From assembly GCF_048128805.1 (NCBI RefSeq), contig NC_136010.1, positions 31,809,990-31,873,989 of the forward strand: a stretch of DNA of 64,000 nt, given 5' to 3'. Positions 34,134-48,000 of the stretch are shown piece after piece. How positions within the stretch are numbered: position 1 is the first letter of the stretch; each line of letters starts with the position of its first letter. The position numbers were made by a program, and so were the translations under genes. The stretch is from Centroberyx gerrardi (lineage: Eukaryota; Chordata; Actinopteri; Beryciformes; Berycidae). Below the pieces are notes generated by a model that was given only the letters and a program-made list of their open reading frames with translations, did no database searches and was not told the DNA's origin.

Positions 34134-37100
34134 CTGGGGGAGAACAGAGAAACTTACTGCCTGACATCAGGGAGAACAGAGAAACTTACTGCCTGACATC
34201 TGGGAGAACAGAGAAACTTACTGCCTGACATCAGGGAGAACAGAGAAACTTACTGCCTGACATCAGGGAGAACAGAGAAACTTACTGCCTAACATCAGGG
34301 AGAACAGAGAAACTTACTGCCTGACATCAGGGAGAACAGAGAAACTTACTGCCTGACATCTGGGAGAACAGAGAAACTTACTGCCTGACATCAGGGAGAA
34401 CAGAGAAACTTACTGCCTAACATCAGGGAGAACAGAGAAACTTACTGCCTAACATCAGGGAGAACAGAGAAACTTACTGCCTGACATCTGGGAGAACAGA
34501 GAAACTTACTGCCTGACATCAGGGAGAACAGAGAAACTTACTGCCTAACATCAGGGAGAACAGAGTGATTGATAGCATACATGTCTAGATGCTCCTGAAC
34601 ACATCACCAGTGATGTAACCTGGGGTCATCGGGTGTTTTGAGTCTTCCAACATCAGACACCTCGCCCAGGCGACCCAGCCATGGTTGATCAGACCACGGC
34701 TTGTGTTCAGGTGGCATTTGCTCCTCCCCATGGACCTCCTCTCCTGACCCAGAGCCACCTCCAGGATTTCTCTGCTGCCTCTGTGATGTTCTTGATGGTT
34801 CTCCTCCTCCCCTCTCCGGTGATGCCCAGTTCGCTCAAGGCTCAAACCTCTGCAGCCAACCTCAGTGGGCCTGCACCTCGCCTTCCAGCCCTGCTTACAG
34901 CAGTTGATGACAAGATCTTCATATTTGGCCCTCTTCCTCTCGTGGTCTTCCTCCAGACGGTCCTCCCACGGTGCTGTCAGCTCCAAAAGGATGATGCTCT
35001 TAGTTGCCTCTGAGACCAGGAGGATGTCTGGCCTCCTGGTCCCAGCCACCTCCTGAGACAGCTGCTGACCTTCCTCTCCAAGGTTTCTAAGATGGAGATG
35101 GGGACCTCGTAGACAAGCAGCGGCCAGAGTATCCTTGGCAGGATCCCGTGCTGATAGATCCACGCCTTGAACTTGCCGGGAAGCCCTGACCGGTCAGCTG
35201 CTCTCAGCCAGTCCTCCAGCTCCTGACAGGCAGCCTGGACTGATGTTGTGTCCTTCAGGCTGCTGTTGAACACCTTGCCAAGGCTCTTCACTGGCTTTTC
35301 AGAGACAGTTGGGATTGTTGTACCTTCAATGCTGAAGCGGGACCTGTCCCAGACTTCGCCCCCTTCTTCAGCACCAGTGATCTTGATTTTGCCGGCTTGA
35401 AGCTCATCCTTGCCCATCGGATCAGGTTCTCCAGCCCCTGCGGGATCCACCTGCTTCCTGGCACTGACTCGGTGGTGACTGTCAGGTCATCCACGAAGGC
35501 CCTGATTGGTGGTTGACTCGTCCCTGACTTGGTCCGAGGGCCCCGACACTCCGGTTTGGCAGACTTGACGATCATGTTCATTGCCAAGGCGAAGAGGATC
35601 ATGGAGATGGTCCAGCCTGTGATGATCCCACCTCCAGTCTGTGTCACTGTGATGTTACTGACCCTGTCGAGACTCTCATACTGAACTGGCTGTCATAATC
35701 CAGGATGAGATCTGCCACTTGGCCCGGCACATGATACTTGACCACGGTTGTCTGGACCAGCTTGTGGAGGATGGAGCCGTAGGCGTTGGCCAGGTCGAGC
35801 CAGAGCACTGTCAGGTCTCCCTTGTTCTCTCGGGCTTCTCTGATGAGCTGGGTCACCACTCCTGTGTGCTCCAGACACCCCGGTACTCCAGGGATGCCGC
35901 CCTTCTGCACTGAGGTGTCTATGAAGCCGATGTTGGAGAGGAAGTCAGTCAGCCGCCTTGCTACGATGCTGAAGAAAATCTTTCCTTCAACGCTTAGCAA
36001 GGAGATGATCCTGAACTGGTCGATTCTCTTGGGAATCTTCTTCCTTTGGGATCCAGACTCCTTCGGCGTATCTCCACTGCTGGGCCACCTTTCCTCTCCT
36101 CTAGAGGACTTTCAGGATCTTCCAGAGCCGCTTGAGTAGAAAAAGACAGTGCTTGTAGACCTTGTATGGGACTCCACTCAGTCCGGGGGCTGAACTCAAT
36201 CTTGCTCTCCTCACAACGTCCTGGACCCCTTTCAGGAGTGGCTCCCTGGTGTCAAACTCCTTGACGGGTGGTGGTGGGTCTATCAGGACGTAGCACTGTC
36301 CCAGCTCCTGCTGCCATTCAGGGTCGCTGTAGGTGTTCTGGATGTGTGATTTCCTCCTTCGAGCAAGCCGAAGCTGAAGGGGTTGGCTATGAAGGACGCC
36401 CGCTTCCTGGCTCTTTCATCCTGCCGTCTCCTGTGCCATTCAACTCTGTGCAGGATCATCAGCTTCTTCCTCAGGATGGTCCGCAGGTCAGCCAAGGGGG
36501 GCCGTTGCTCCTCGCTGGCCTCCTTGTACTGCTTCTTGAGGGATCCCAGCTCCTGACAGATCTTGTGGATCTTCGCTGCTCTTTGGTTCATGGTGTAGGG
36601 TGTCCTCTTCTCCACTACACCAAACCTCTCCACAGCAAAACTGATGATGATAGTCGTCGGACACGGACCTCCTCCGGAGGTCTGTTCGGAGGGACTGGTT
36701 GCGCCACATGGAGGCTCCGGGCTCTATGGGGTGCTTCTGGGCCTGGCTCCTCCTGCGTCTCACCAGGTTGGGTACCTGTGCATTGTGGCGCTCCCTCTCC
36801 ATCCAAACACTTCATCCGGGTCTCGGCAGTTCTTGCAGACCTTTCCACATCTGCATTCCATACTCGTAGTCGATTGTCCATTGCTATTGGTCGTCAGCCT
36901 GTGGTCCATCAGATCCCCCTCCCCTCCCCTCTCTGACACCCCTGGGGATATTCTTCCATAAGGTTATCTGTAGTTTCTTATGGGTCTCCTCCTTATAGAG
37001 GATGCGGTTTGGGCTGCCGCCCCGCCATGGTTGCCGTCTTTCCAAGCTCTCCACTGTCTCTCCAGTCATCACACCCCGTTCTTGGTCATCAACCAGTCTA

Positions 37101-38276
37101 TTTTTGGTCGTCGCTGGCCAGTAAAGTGATTGATGGCATACATCTCCAGATGCTCCTGGACACATCATCAGTGATGTAACCTGCGGTGAAACTTACTGCC
37201 TGACATCAGGTAGAACAGAGAAACTTACTGCCTGACATCAGGTAGAACAGAGAAACTTACTGCCTGACATCAGGTAGATGCCGTTAGGATCCACTGCCAG
37301 ACTGGTCACTGCATCCAGATGAGCCACCATGGCATGGATGACTTTACCTGGAGAGACAGACAGGTGGAGAAAGATGAGACAGGTGGAGGTTAGACAGGTG
37401 GAGAGACAGACAGGCGGAGAGACTGACATTACTGATGGGACAACATGTTGAAACTCAATATATCTCAATACAAACTGTCAGTCAGTCTGCTGTGTCAGGA
37501 ACATGAATGGTGATATCAGCTCCATGTTATTCTGCTGTCAGGAACATGAATGGTGATATCAGCTCCATGTTATTCTGCTGTCAGGAACATGAATGGTGAT
37601 ATCAGCTCCATGTTATTCTGCTGTAGTAATCACTAATGAGACTCTTGACCATCAGTTTCACAAACTCTCCATCCAAATTATATTATTGTCACTTTGTAAT
37701 GACATTTTTAAATTGTTGTTTACATTCTAGCAGCCAATGGCATCGCTAGAAAGATTTGAATCTCAGAAATAAACAGAATTCTGCAGTCAGACTCTGAACT
37801 TTTATTGATCACATCTTTTCCTGGTTGTATTGATCCTGAACCTCATATCACGTATTGAGTCGGATCAGGAGAGAAACAGATCGTCCATCACTAACAGACC
37901 GACAGACAGGTGGAGAGACAGACAGGTGGAGAGACAGACAGGTGGAGAGACAGACAGGTGAGCAGACTGACCTGACTTGTTGTCGTAGAACTTGATCTGT
38001 CGGTCTTCATGAGCGGTGATGGTGACCGGCAGAGTGGGATGACTGACGACCTGGTTGATATGGTGACAGTCTTAAAAGAAGAAGAAGAGATGTGAGGGGA
38101 AGGGAAGGAAGGACAAAAGACGAGAGGAGAGGAAAAGAGACGAGGGGAAGAAAAGAGGAAAGAAGCAGAAGGAAAGAGAAAAGAATAGAAGAGCAAAAGA
38201 AGAAGAAAGGATGAGAAGAAGGAAAAGGAAAGAAGAAGAATAAATATAGAAGAACAAATAACACAGTGGAACTCTG

Positions 38277-38311
<35 letters not shown>

Positions 38312-41016
38312 CGTGCTCTTACTGCCGTCTCCCTGTCCCTTCAGCACCAGTGCATGCTGGGAGGTCTCCAGGTCGTACACCACCACGTCTCCCGTGTTGA
38401 AGGACGCCACCATGTGGGCGGGGTCACAGCCGTTAAAATCCACCGCCGTGGGGATCCCGTGCTCTACACACACACACATATATACCACACACACACATAT
38501 ACCACACGCACACACACATATATACACCACACACACACACATATATATACCACACACACACCAGACACACATATATATACCCCCCACACACACGTATATA
38601 TACCACACACACCAGACACACACATATATATACCACACACACACATACCATACACATATATATACCACACACACACACACACATATATATACCACACACT
38701 CACACCAGACACACACATATATATACCACACACACACACACGAGTGGAGAAAGGAGTAACTTCACCACTGGGCGGCGCTGTGATCATTTACTAACTGACA
38801 AATGTTAAACAAGTTCACATAAAAACCTGGACATCAGAATGATGATAATAATAATAATAATAATAATGTAAGCAATAAATAAAACAATAAAAATACAAAT
38901 AAAATAAAATAAAAACAGGTAAATGCAGATCATAATAAAATTTAAAAAATGAGTTTTTGTTATTTACTCTGTAAATATTATTTTAGTTTACAAACATTAA
39001 CAAAAATCAAAAATACAAAAAACAAAAAACGTATCACTGTTAAAAATGTTGTAACTTTATCAAAGTTTAATGATGTTTTGCAATTTTTCAAAACATTTCC
39101 TGTCCTGAAAAACAAAATTTTCAAATCCCCAAACTTCCCAGAACCGCAGGAACAAGCTGATACAGCGGTTCTACCTAGAACCTTCTTCACCATGTTGCTG
39201 TGTTTCCTCACCTGGGTTCTATTGAAATCATTCTACCAGCTGTAAACAGTCACGGTTCCAAACAGAACCTCCTCTGTGGTTCTCTCTTATCTGCACTCAC
39301 AGTAGAAACCGTTCTACCGTTCTCTTACTCTTTTCTGCATTTAGTGCATATTCATCTATTTGAGCCATTCAGTCAGCCAACAGTCACTGTTCAGATGTTC
39401 TCACTAGAACCTTCTGGGATTTGTTTTGTTCTGTTACATGGTTCTAGCAGCTTCGTTCTCAGTGTTTCCTATTCAAACCATTCCATCAGCTGGAAATCAT
39501 TAAGATGTTCTCACTAGAACCTCAGACTGTATTTAAAGTGTGTATGTGGTTCAGACGTTCTATCTAGAACCCTCTCTGCGGTTCTCACCGTGGTTTGTGT
39601 TGAAAGTGCTGATGCAGGGGTTTTTCTCTTGTGGGTTCCACAGTTTGACCGTTCCGTCCGCGGAGCAGGACAGGAGCCGGTTCTTGATGCCGCTGTAAGC
39701 CAATCCCCACACGGCGTCCGTATGCCCCGCCCACGACCCCGCCAGGACGCTGGGATCTGATTGGACCAGAGGGAAAAGGGGATCGAGCAGAATCAGTGAA
39801 TTCATCTGTATTCAGACTTCGGTTCCAAACGGATCATGAAAAACAGAAACTTCTCAACATGAAACCAAATGATGGAACTTTTTAAAGAACAGCAGGAACT
39901 TTAGTCTCGATTGACTCTTCCAGTCTGGATCCTCCAGACTTTAAAGAAACTAAATGATGAAACTCAGGTTCTGATACATCTGGAGTTTTAACACTCAGGT
40001 GGTTTTCACACCAGCATCGTTTGGTCCGGACTTTAGGACGTTTTTGCTAAGTTCGGATCATTTTGACTGGTGTGAACGCGCCATGCGGACTCGAGTGCGG
40101 ACCAAAATCTTGCAAAACGTTCGCCAAAAATCGCCGGTCTCGGTCCTCTTCCATTTGGACCGTGGTGCGGATCATTTTGGTGTGAAAGCAACTTTGATAA
40201 AGTCCGAACCAAAGAAAGGAAATGGTGATTAAAATAAAATACAGTAGCAGTACCGGTGGTTGTTCCTGTTTTAGGAGCTTGAAGTACTGGCTCGGTTCGC
40301 TTTATAACCAAAGTTTTCTGACTGGGCGGTGTTTGGACCTTCGGGCCAATCACAGTGCTTAAAAACAGAAAACTCCGCTCAACCGGGATGTCGGGCGACA
40401 TTAAACAAACGCACAATCAAATGACAGACAGAGTTTAACCGGAGCTGCAGAGCTGACAGGTTGTTGTGAAAATGTAGAGAAAGAAGAAACTAGACATTCC
40501 TTCCTATTTTCAACCCAATGTGATAAAACATGTGTTCAAGTGAATTTAACTTGTTTCTATGAAGCAGCTCCGTTCTGAGCGAAGCTGCTGTGTTTCTGCC
40601 GTCTATCTGTCAGTAATTCTGTCCGTTTTAAGACGGATCAGTGTGGTCCCTGTTCCTGGGGGCTTGAATTCAACACAGGCGCTGTGGGCCTGGACAGGTC
40701 TGGACTTGTTTTCACTCCCACCGCTTGATATTATCGGTGTGAAACGAACCGGACCGATACAATGTAACAACCTAGCGAACTCTGGTTCGGACTTTAAGCG
40801 GACTTTGCGGTGTGAAAGCGCCCTTAAAGATGCACTTTATTGATAAAGATGCACTTTATTGATCCCCTAGGGAAAAACACTTTATGTTCACAGTGTTGCG
40901 ATTCATGAACAGGAGAAACCTGGTTTGGATCCGGTCTTTTCTCTCTCCAGTTCCTCAACTGTAGTCAGGATGCAGTCTAGATTAAAAACACTCACCCATG
41001 TGTGTACTGTAGGTGT

Positions 41017-41051
<35 letters not shown>

Positions 41052-41317
41052 ACCATAGGTGTCGTATGGGTCTACATTGGAGCTGGGGATGTTCCACCAC
41101 TGGATGGTGGAGTCGATGCCTCCACTGAAACACTGCTCACCACTGGAGGTCATCGCCAACGACAAGACTGGACCACTAGAGGGAGAGAGAGAGAGAGGGA
41201 GACAGAGAGAGAGAGGGAGAGAGAGAGAGGGAGACAGAGAGAGAGAGAGAAGGGGACAGAGAGAGAGAGAGAGACAGAGAGAGAGAGAAAGAGACAGAGA
41301 GAGAGAGAGAAGGGGAC

Positions 41318-41350
<33 letters not shown>

Positions 41351-41356
41351 GGGAGA

Positions 41357-41390
<34 letters not shown>

Positions 41391-41511
41391 CATTTAAAAG
41401 CTTTTTACTTGACTGATAGTTGAGTCAGTTTCTTTCAGACAGCACCAGCCTTCTGCAGTCCTTCAACAACCTGGATGGCTGCTGATGTAAACTCTATCAC
41501 ATTATATTAGC

Positions 41512-41542
<31 letters not shown>

Positions 41543-44500
41543 AGATACTCACACATGGGCTCTGAATGTGTAGATGGGCTCCACGTCGAAAGAGGCACTT
41601 CTAGAAAACAGATGGAAATAAAACATGAAGACCATTAAACACATCATCAACCAAACCACCTTCATCTCCATCACACCCATCCTCATCCTCATCTTCATCA
41701 CCATTATCACCAGCAGCAGCTTTACAGACGTTTCCTCCTGTTTTTAATCATCTCCAAGCTGAACTCTAACCTGCTGCAGCAGTAACTCCTACAGGACGTT
41801 GCTCAGGGGGATTCTGGGTCTGACAGAGAGGATTCTGGGTAGAGGAGGAGCAGCGGAGGAGAGGAGATGAGATGCTAACGCTCAGGATCTGAGCATGAGG
41901 AAAGAGATTCTCCAGACTTTTCCCTCTGAGGAGAAACTGGAAGCTGCACTAGTTCATTTTGTTTTTGACCTTTTTGACTCGCTGAAGGTCGACTTGGTGA
42001 CAAGGATCCTGGGTAAAAAAAAATCTTCATGGACTCAAAAAAACAACTTTGACAGAGAAAGTCTGGTGAGGTTCCAGTTTACGACACAAACAACTAAAAC
42101 AACACAAGCTGACATTCAGGTTCAAGGTGAGGTAGAGGTCGAGGGTGAGGAGGACCTACTTTTTGGCGGGGACGGTCTTGGTGAGGTTCCACAGCTTGAG
42201 GGTGTGGTCCTCGGACACGGTGAGGAGGCAGGGCTCCACCGGGTGGAAGGCCAGCGCTCGAACGCCGTCAAAGTGGCTCCGCAGTGTGTATTTAGGACTC
42301 CACGTCTTCCTGAACGAAGACTCCTTATTGGACGGCAGCTGGGGGGCGGAGCCAGGGGGGGAGAGCACATGAATGAGTGTCTATGTGTGAATAAATGATA
42401 GAATTTATGGGATAAAACTCTGTATGTGTGTCTCATACTGTAGCTGTTTGTGTGTGCATGTTTTCACTGTGTGTGTGTGTGTGTGTGTCTCACATCGTAG
42501 CTGTAGTCGGTGTCGTCGTTGGCGACGGTGAGGTCGGCCAGGTCGCCCAGTCCCAGCACACTCTCCAACACATCGTCCGACCCGCCCAACAGGAACGACT
42601 TCCCCCTCGCTGGAGGGAAGGGAAGAGGCTCCGCTGGAGGGGGTGGGGGGGGGGGGGGGGGGGGGGGAGAGAGAGAGAGACTTTAATACCATGAAACAAG
42701 AAAACACAAACATTTTCCCTCCAAATCAAAATTAAAGCAATTCAAAATATAATCAAATGAAGAATTAATTCACGGTTTCACCGTTTTCTGATTATGTGTG
42801 TCACAACATTTCTTCTGGTTCTGCAGAAAAAAGCGTCCTCTATATTAAAACCACATTTAAATACAGTGGAAAAAAGGGAAAACTAGTTTCCTTTTAGAAT
42901 TCACAAAAGTTGCCATTTGAAAGTGAAATAATAAAACAGTAGCTGCCTTTTGAAGACAAGTTAGTGCAGGAGATCAGATGCAAACAGCTGATTCAGCAGA
43001 ATGGAAGACACTCTGCTGAGGAGAAACGCTGGAACACTTCTGTGTTTGGACCAGATCACAGCCATGTTGGTGAGCTTTTATAAAATGTAAAGTAGATAAA
43101 GTAATGATGGGCGCACAATACTCCTGTTTCTGCTTTACTGACGTTGGCTTACGTTGCACTGAGAGTCCAACTCACACCGCGACTTCGCTGATTTATATTT
43201 AATCCTCTACCAGCTTTACGCCTCAGTGAGTTCAACCTGTTTCAGTTTACTTTGATCACCTGTGTCGATCATCAGGACGGACGGTGATGTGGAGTCTTAG
43301 CAAGTCAGATGTGTTAGAGCCGTTGGCTTTGCAAACTGAATATCAGTCTTCTTCAACAAACCAACGTCATTTTGCAGGAATCCAAAATGCTCCGCACTGC
43401 TGATTTAAGGAACTATGGATGTTGTCTCCTCTCTGTTAGCTGATGCAGCCTCCACACAAACATCAACAGAGATTCTCTCTGAGAAGTTTTGCCAGGCGCG
43501 GTCTGGTGCGAGCGTGAGGCCGCATTCAGGAGCTCAGGACACCGCAGCTTCTAAGACGTTACGGTCAGAAAGCCGTGGCGTTCAAAGTGCGGCTCGTCGT
43601 CACACGGGTTCATCGCTGCGTCCCCGCTCGCTGCGTCCCCGCTCGCTGCGTCCCCGCTCGCTGCGTCCCCGCTCGCTGCGTCCCCGCTCGCTGCGTCCCC
43701 GCTAGCTGAGCCCCCGCTCACTGCGTGGAGACACTGAGGCAAAGAGACACTTTCTCTCTCTCTCTGTGAATCTGTCTCTCTCTCTTTCCGAGTCTCTCTC
43801 TCTCTCTGTGAGTCTGTCTGTCTCTCTCTCATTCTCTCTGAGTCTCTCTCTCTCTCTCTCTGTGAATCTGTCTCTCTCTCTCTCTCTGTGAATCTGTCAC
43901 TCTCTCTGCGAGTCTGTCTCTCTCTCTCTCTCTCTGTGAATCTGTCTCTCTCTCTCTGTGAGTCTGTCTGTCTCTCTCTCTCTCTGTGAATCTGTCTCTC
44001 TCTCTCTGCGAGTCTGTCTCTCTCTCTGTGAATCTGTCTCTCTCTCTCTTTCTCTCTCTGTGAATCTGTCTCTCTCTCTGTGAGTCTGTCTGTCTCTCTC
44101 TCTGTGAGTCTGTCTGTCTCTCTCTCTGTGAATCTGTCTCTCTCTCTCTGTGAGTCTGTCTCTCTCTCTCTCTGTGAGTCTGTCTGTCTCTCTCTCTCTG
44201 TGAGTCTGTCTCTCTCTCTCATTCTCTCTCTGTGAGTCTGTCTCTCTCTCTCTCTCTCTGAGTCTGTCTCTCTCTCTCTGTGAATCTGTCTCTCTCTCTC
44301 TCTCTCTGTGAGTCTGTCTCTCTCTCTCTCTCTGTGAATCTGTCTCTCTCTCTCTGTGAGTCTGTCTCTCTCTCTCTCTGTGAGTCTCTCTCTCTCTCAC
44401 CCCACTCTGTCCCGTCTCCGGAGCTCCTTGCCTCCCCCGCTCCCTCTCCGTCTTCGGCCGTCACCAGGAAGTCAAACTCCTTCAGTGCCTCCTCCGTGTC

Positions 44501-45045
44501 GGCGTCCTCCTCTGAAGCCAAGCCCTCGTTCCCCACCTGAGGGGGGGGGGGGGGGGGGGGGGGAGGAGGAAGGAAGGGAGTGAGGGAAAGAGGGAGGGAA
44601 GGAAGGAAATAAGGAAGACACATTTATTTAAAATGGGTCAAACACATTGTCAGCTGTGTGTGTCAGTGTGTGTGTGTGTGTGTGTGTGTCAGTGTGTGTG
44701 TGTTGGCTGATGCCAGGGCGTGTCCACTCTGTGGGCCTGCACCACCTCTGGGGACCACTGCAGCTCCGAGATCCCCTGCCATGTTCGCCTGGGGCCGCGG
44801 GGCCGCGGGGCGTCCAGTTACCGTGAGTGGCCACGAGGAGCCTGGCAGGAGTCTTGGTGATGGAGAGGCTGTGTACTGGCATGAGAAGACTTACGACTTA
44901 CGCACCAGGCTGCTTCCCTGTTCACCACAAGGGCTAGCCAGCGGCAGTGAGCTGTAAGCGAGAGGGTAGCAAGCAGGTGGGAAGTAGGCATGCACCTTCC
45001 CTCTAACTACTGCACTAGGCTCATCACAACACCCTGTGGGCTAGG

Positions 45046-45079
<34 letters not shown>

Positions 45080-48000
45080 CACCAAGCACTCCACTCCATA
45101 TTCAGTTGTTCTGGCCAACCCGAGCATTGAAGTCGCCCAGCAAGAGGATCTTGTCATTCTTGGGGATCCGGCGGAGAGCCTCATCCAGCGACTGACAGAA
45201 GCAGTCCATGGCCTCATTCTCAGATGGCATAGTTGGTACATAAGCACTGAGAAGGGTGGCAAAGCGCTTCTTTGCTAGGGGGATACGGAGGGACATTAGC
45301 CTTTCACTGATGCCGACAGGTGTTTCAGTCAGGCTTGGTAGGAGTGTGTTTTTGACTGCCAGTCCCACACCATGCAGATGTTGTCCACCAGGGGGGTAGC
45401 CTTTCCAGAAAAAGGTATAGCCCATTCCTTCTTCCTTTAGGGATCTTTCATCCAGGAGCCTGGTCTCGCTCAGGGCAGCAATGTCAACGTTGTACGGCCT
45501 CAGTTCAGCAGCAACTAGTGCTGTTCTCCGATGGGGTCTGTCAGAGTTGCCAGTAGAGTCCAGGAGGGTTCTCACGTTCCATGATGCCAGTTCCAAATTA
45601 ATTGCTTTCTTATTTCAACCGCATTGTGGAATGTCCCGATAGGTGCGGTAACCAATTTTTAGGCCACCTTTTCAGTCTCAGCTGCTAGCAACCATGATAG
45701 CCCTGTGCCGCTGACGTGTAGGGGTCCGACTAGGGGCTTCCAGTTCATTCAAACCTGCGACCAGCACCCTCCCCAGCTGTAGGCAGCTGCCGGTTCCTCA
45801 GTCTGTCGAGGTCCGCCTACGCGTGCTGCCACCACGTTGCTTTTCTCTCATGGTGTGCTCCCATAGCCTTTTGTCCTCCCAGACTAACCCATAAGGCAGC
45901 GGGGCAGTGGTCAATGCAAATGGCATGAGACTTCTTACTCGGTGTGCTGAGCATGACCTGACCATAACTAATACACACTGTTCCAGCAGAAGAACAAATA
46001 TAAAACATCTTGGATGCATCCCCACTCCAAACACTGGCACTTAATCGACTACGTCATAGTGAGACGCAGTGACATCAGCGATGTTCTCATAACCCGTGCC
46101 ATGAGAGGAGCAGAATGCTGGACGGACCACCGTATGATTATAGCCAAACTCCACATCTCAATGCTTCCCCCCTTGCGGCTGCAAAAGTCAAGTAAGAAGC
46201 GCCTACACTGCACCCAGCTGAGGAAAGCTGAGGTGAGATTGAACCAGGTCTGAGCTCGGAGGATCCCATGGACCAGAAGTGGGCCTCGATTAGCTCCTCA
46301 CTTTATGAGGCAGCAGCTCAAACCATTGGCTACAGAGGCAAAAAACATCAAGACTGGTTTGACGACAACTCAGACATCATCAAGAAATCGCTGGCAACAT
46401 GCACAAAGCGCACAGGGCAACCTTAAATAACCCCTCATCCAGCTCAATTAGGCAGCTGTGGCAGGTAGCTCGCTGGGAAGTTGAAAAGACCATGCGGACC
46501 CTGCAAAATGAATGGTGGACAAGTAAGGCTCATGAGATACAAATGTATGCAGACAAAAAAATGACATGCATAATTTCTGTAATTCTGTAAAAAACATCTA
46601 TGCCCCAAAAAACTGCTCTGTCACCCCCCTGAAAACAGCAGATGGTCTCACACTTTTGAAGGACCAAAACCGGATCCTGTTGAGGTGGGCTGAGCACTTT
46701 GATGACCTACTCAATCAACACTCTCCTGCAGACCACACCATTCTGGAAGAACTGCCTGAACGCCCCCCCATCCATGACCTCAGCCAGCCGCCAACCTTCA
46801 TGGAGGTTCTAGCAGCTGTCCGTGCTTTAAAGAACAACAAGTCTTCTGGCACTGACAGCATCCCTGCAGAACTACTGAAGCAGGGAGGGTACCTCAGCAC
46901 AAGAACTCTCCATCAATACATTACCAAGGCCTGGGCAGATGAGAACATACCCCAACAGTGGAGGGACGCCAACATCGTCGCCATCTACAAAAATAAGGGT
47001 GACAAGTCTATCTGCGGTAACAGTAGGGGAATATCACTCCTTGCTGTTGCTGGCAAGGTCCTGGCCAAGGTGATGCTACAGAGGCTGATCAATAACCTCA
47101 CAGAGTCAATGCTACCTGAGTCACAGTGCGGGTTTAGGAAGAACAGCAGTACGGTCGACATGATCTTTACATCACGGCAACTTCAGGAGAAGTGCCGGGA
47201 ACAACATCAGGACCTTTATCGACCTCTCTAAGGCCTTTGACACTGTTAACAGGGAGCTCCTGTGGAGTGTGCTTGTCAAGTTTGGCTGCCCAGCCAAATT
47301 TATCAGCATCCTCCGCCAATTCCACAATGGGATGACGGCTCATGTGACCATTGGAGGACAAGAGTCTGTGCCTTTCCCTGTACGCACAGGGGTAAGACAA
47401 GGGCGTGTCCTGGCACCTGTACTCTTTAACATCTTCCTCCTATGTGTCACCCGAATGGATGGAAACCTCTTCAACATCAGGAGGCTCCAAGCAACCACCA
47501 AACTGTCCAGAGAGCGGGTCCTCGAGCTGCAGTACGCAGATGACTGTGCTCTTGTGGCTCACTCTCCACAGGACCTTCAGTCCATCCTTGCTGTGGTTGT
47601 CAGGGCCTACAGCAGGATGGGGCTGTCTGTCAACACCACCAAGACAGAAGTGGTCTGCCAATAGAGTTCCAGTACCCCACGCACATTGCCTGTCTTCACC
47701 ATCGAGCACAAACAACTGACAATAGCTCCGTCCTTCAAATATCTGGGCAGTATCCTTTCTGAGGACTGCAGCATTGACCACGAAATTCAAAACCGGATCA
47801 GGCAAACGTCAGCCGCCTTTGGGAGACTCCGGCGCCGGGTCTTTCAGAACAAGAATCTCCACCTGCACACCAAGGTTGCCGTCTACGAGGCTGTCTGCAT
47901 CACCACCCTCCTCTACAGCTGTGAAGCCTGGGTCACCTACAGCCGTCACATTGCGTCCATGGAGCGCTTCCGTATGGGATGCCTACAGCGCATCCTGGGG

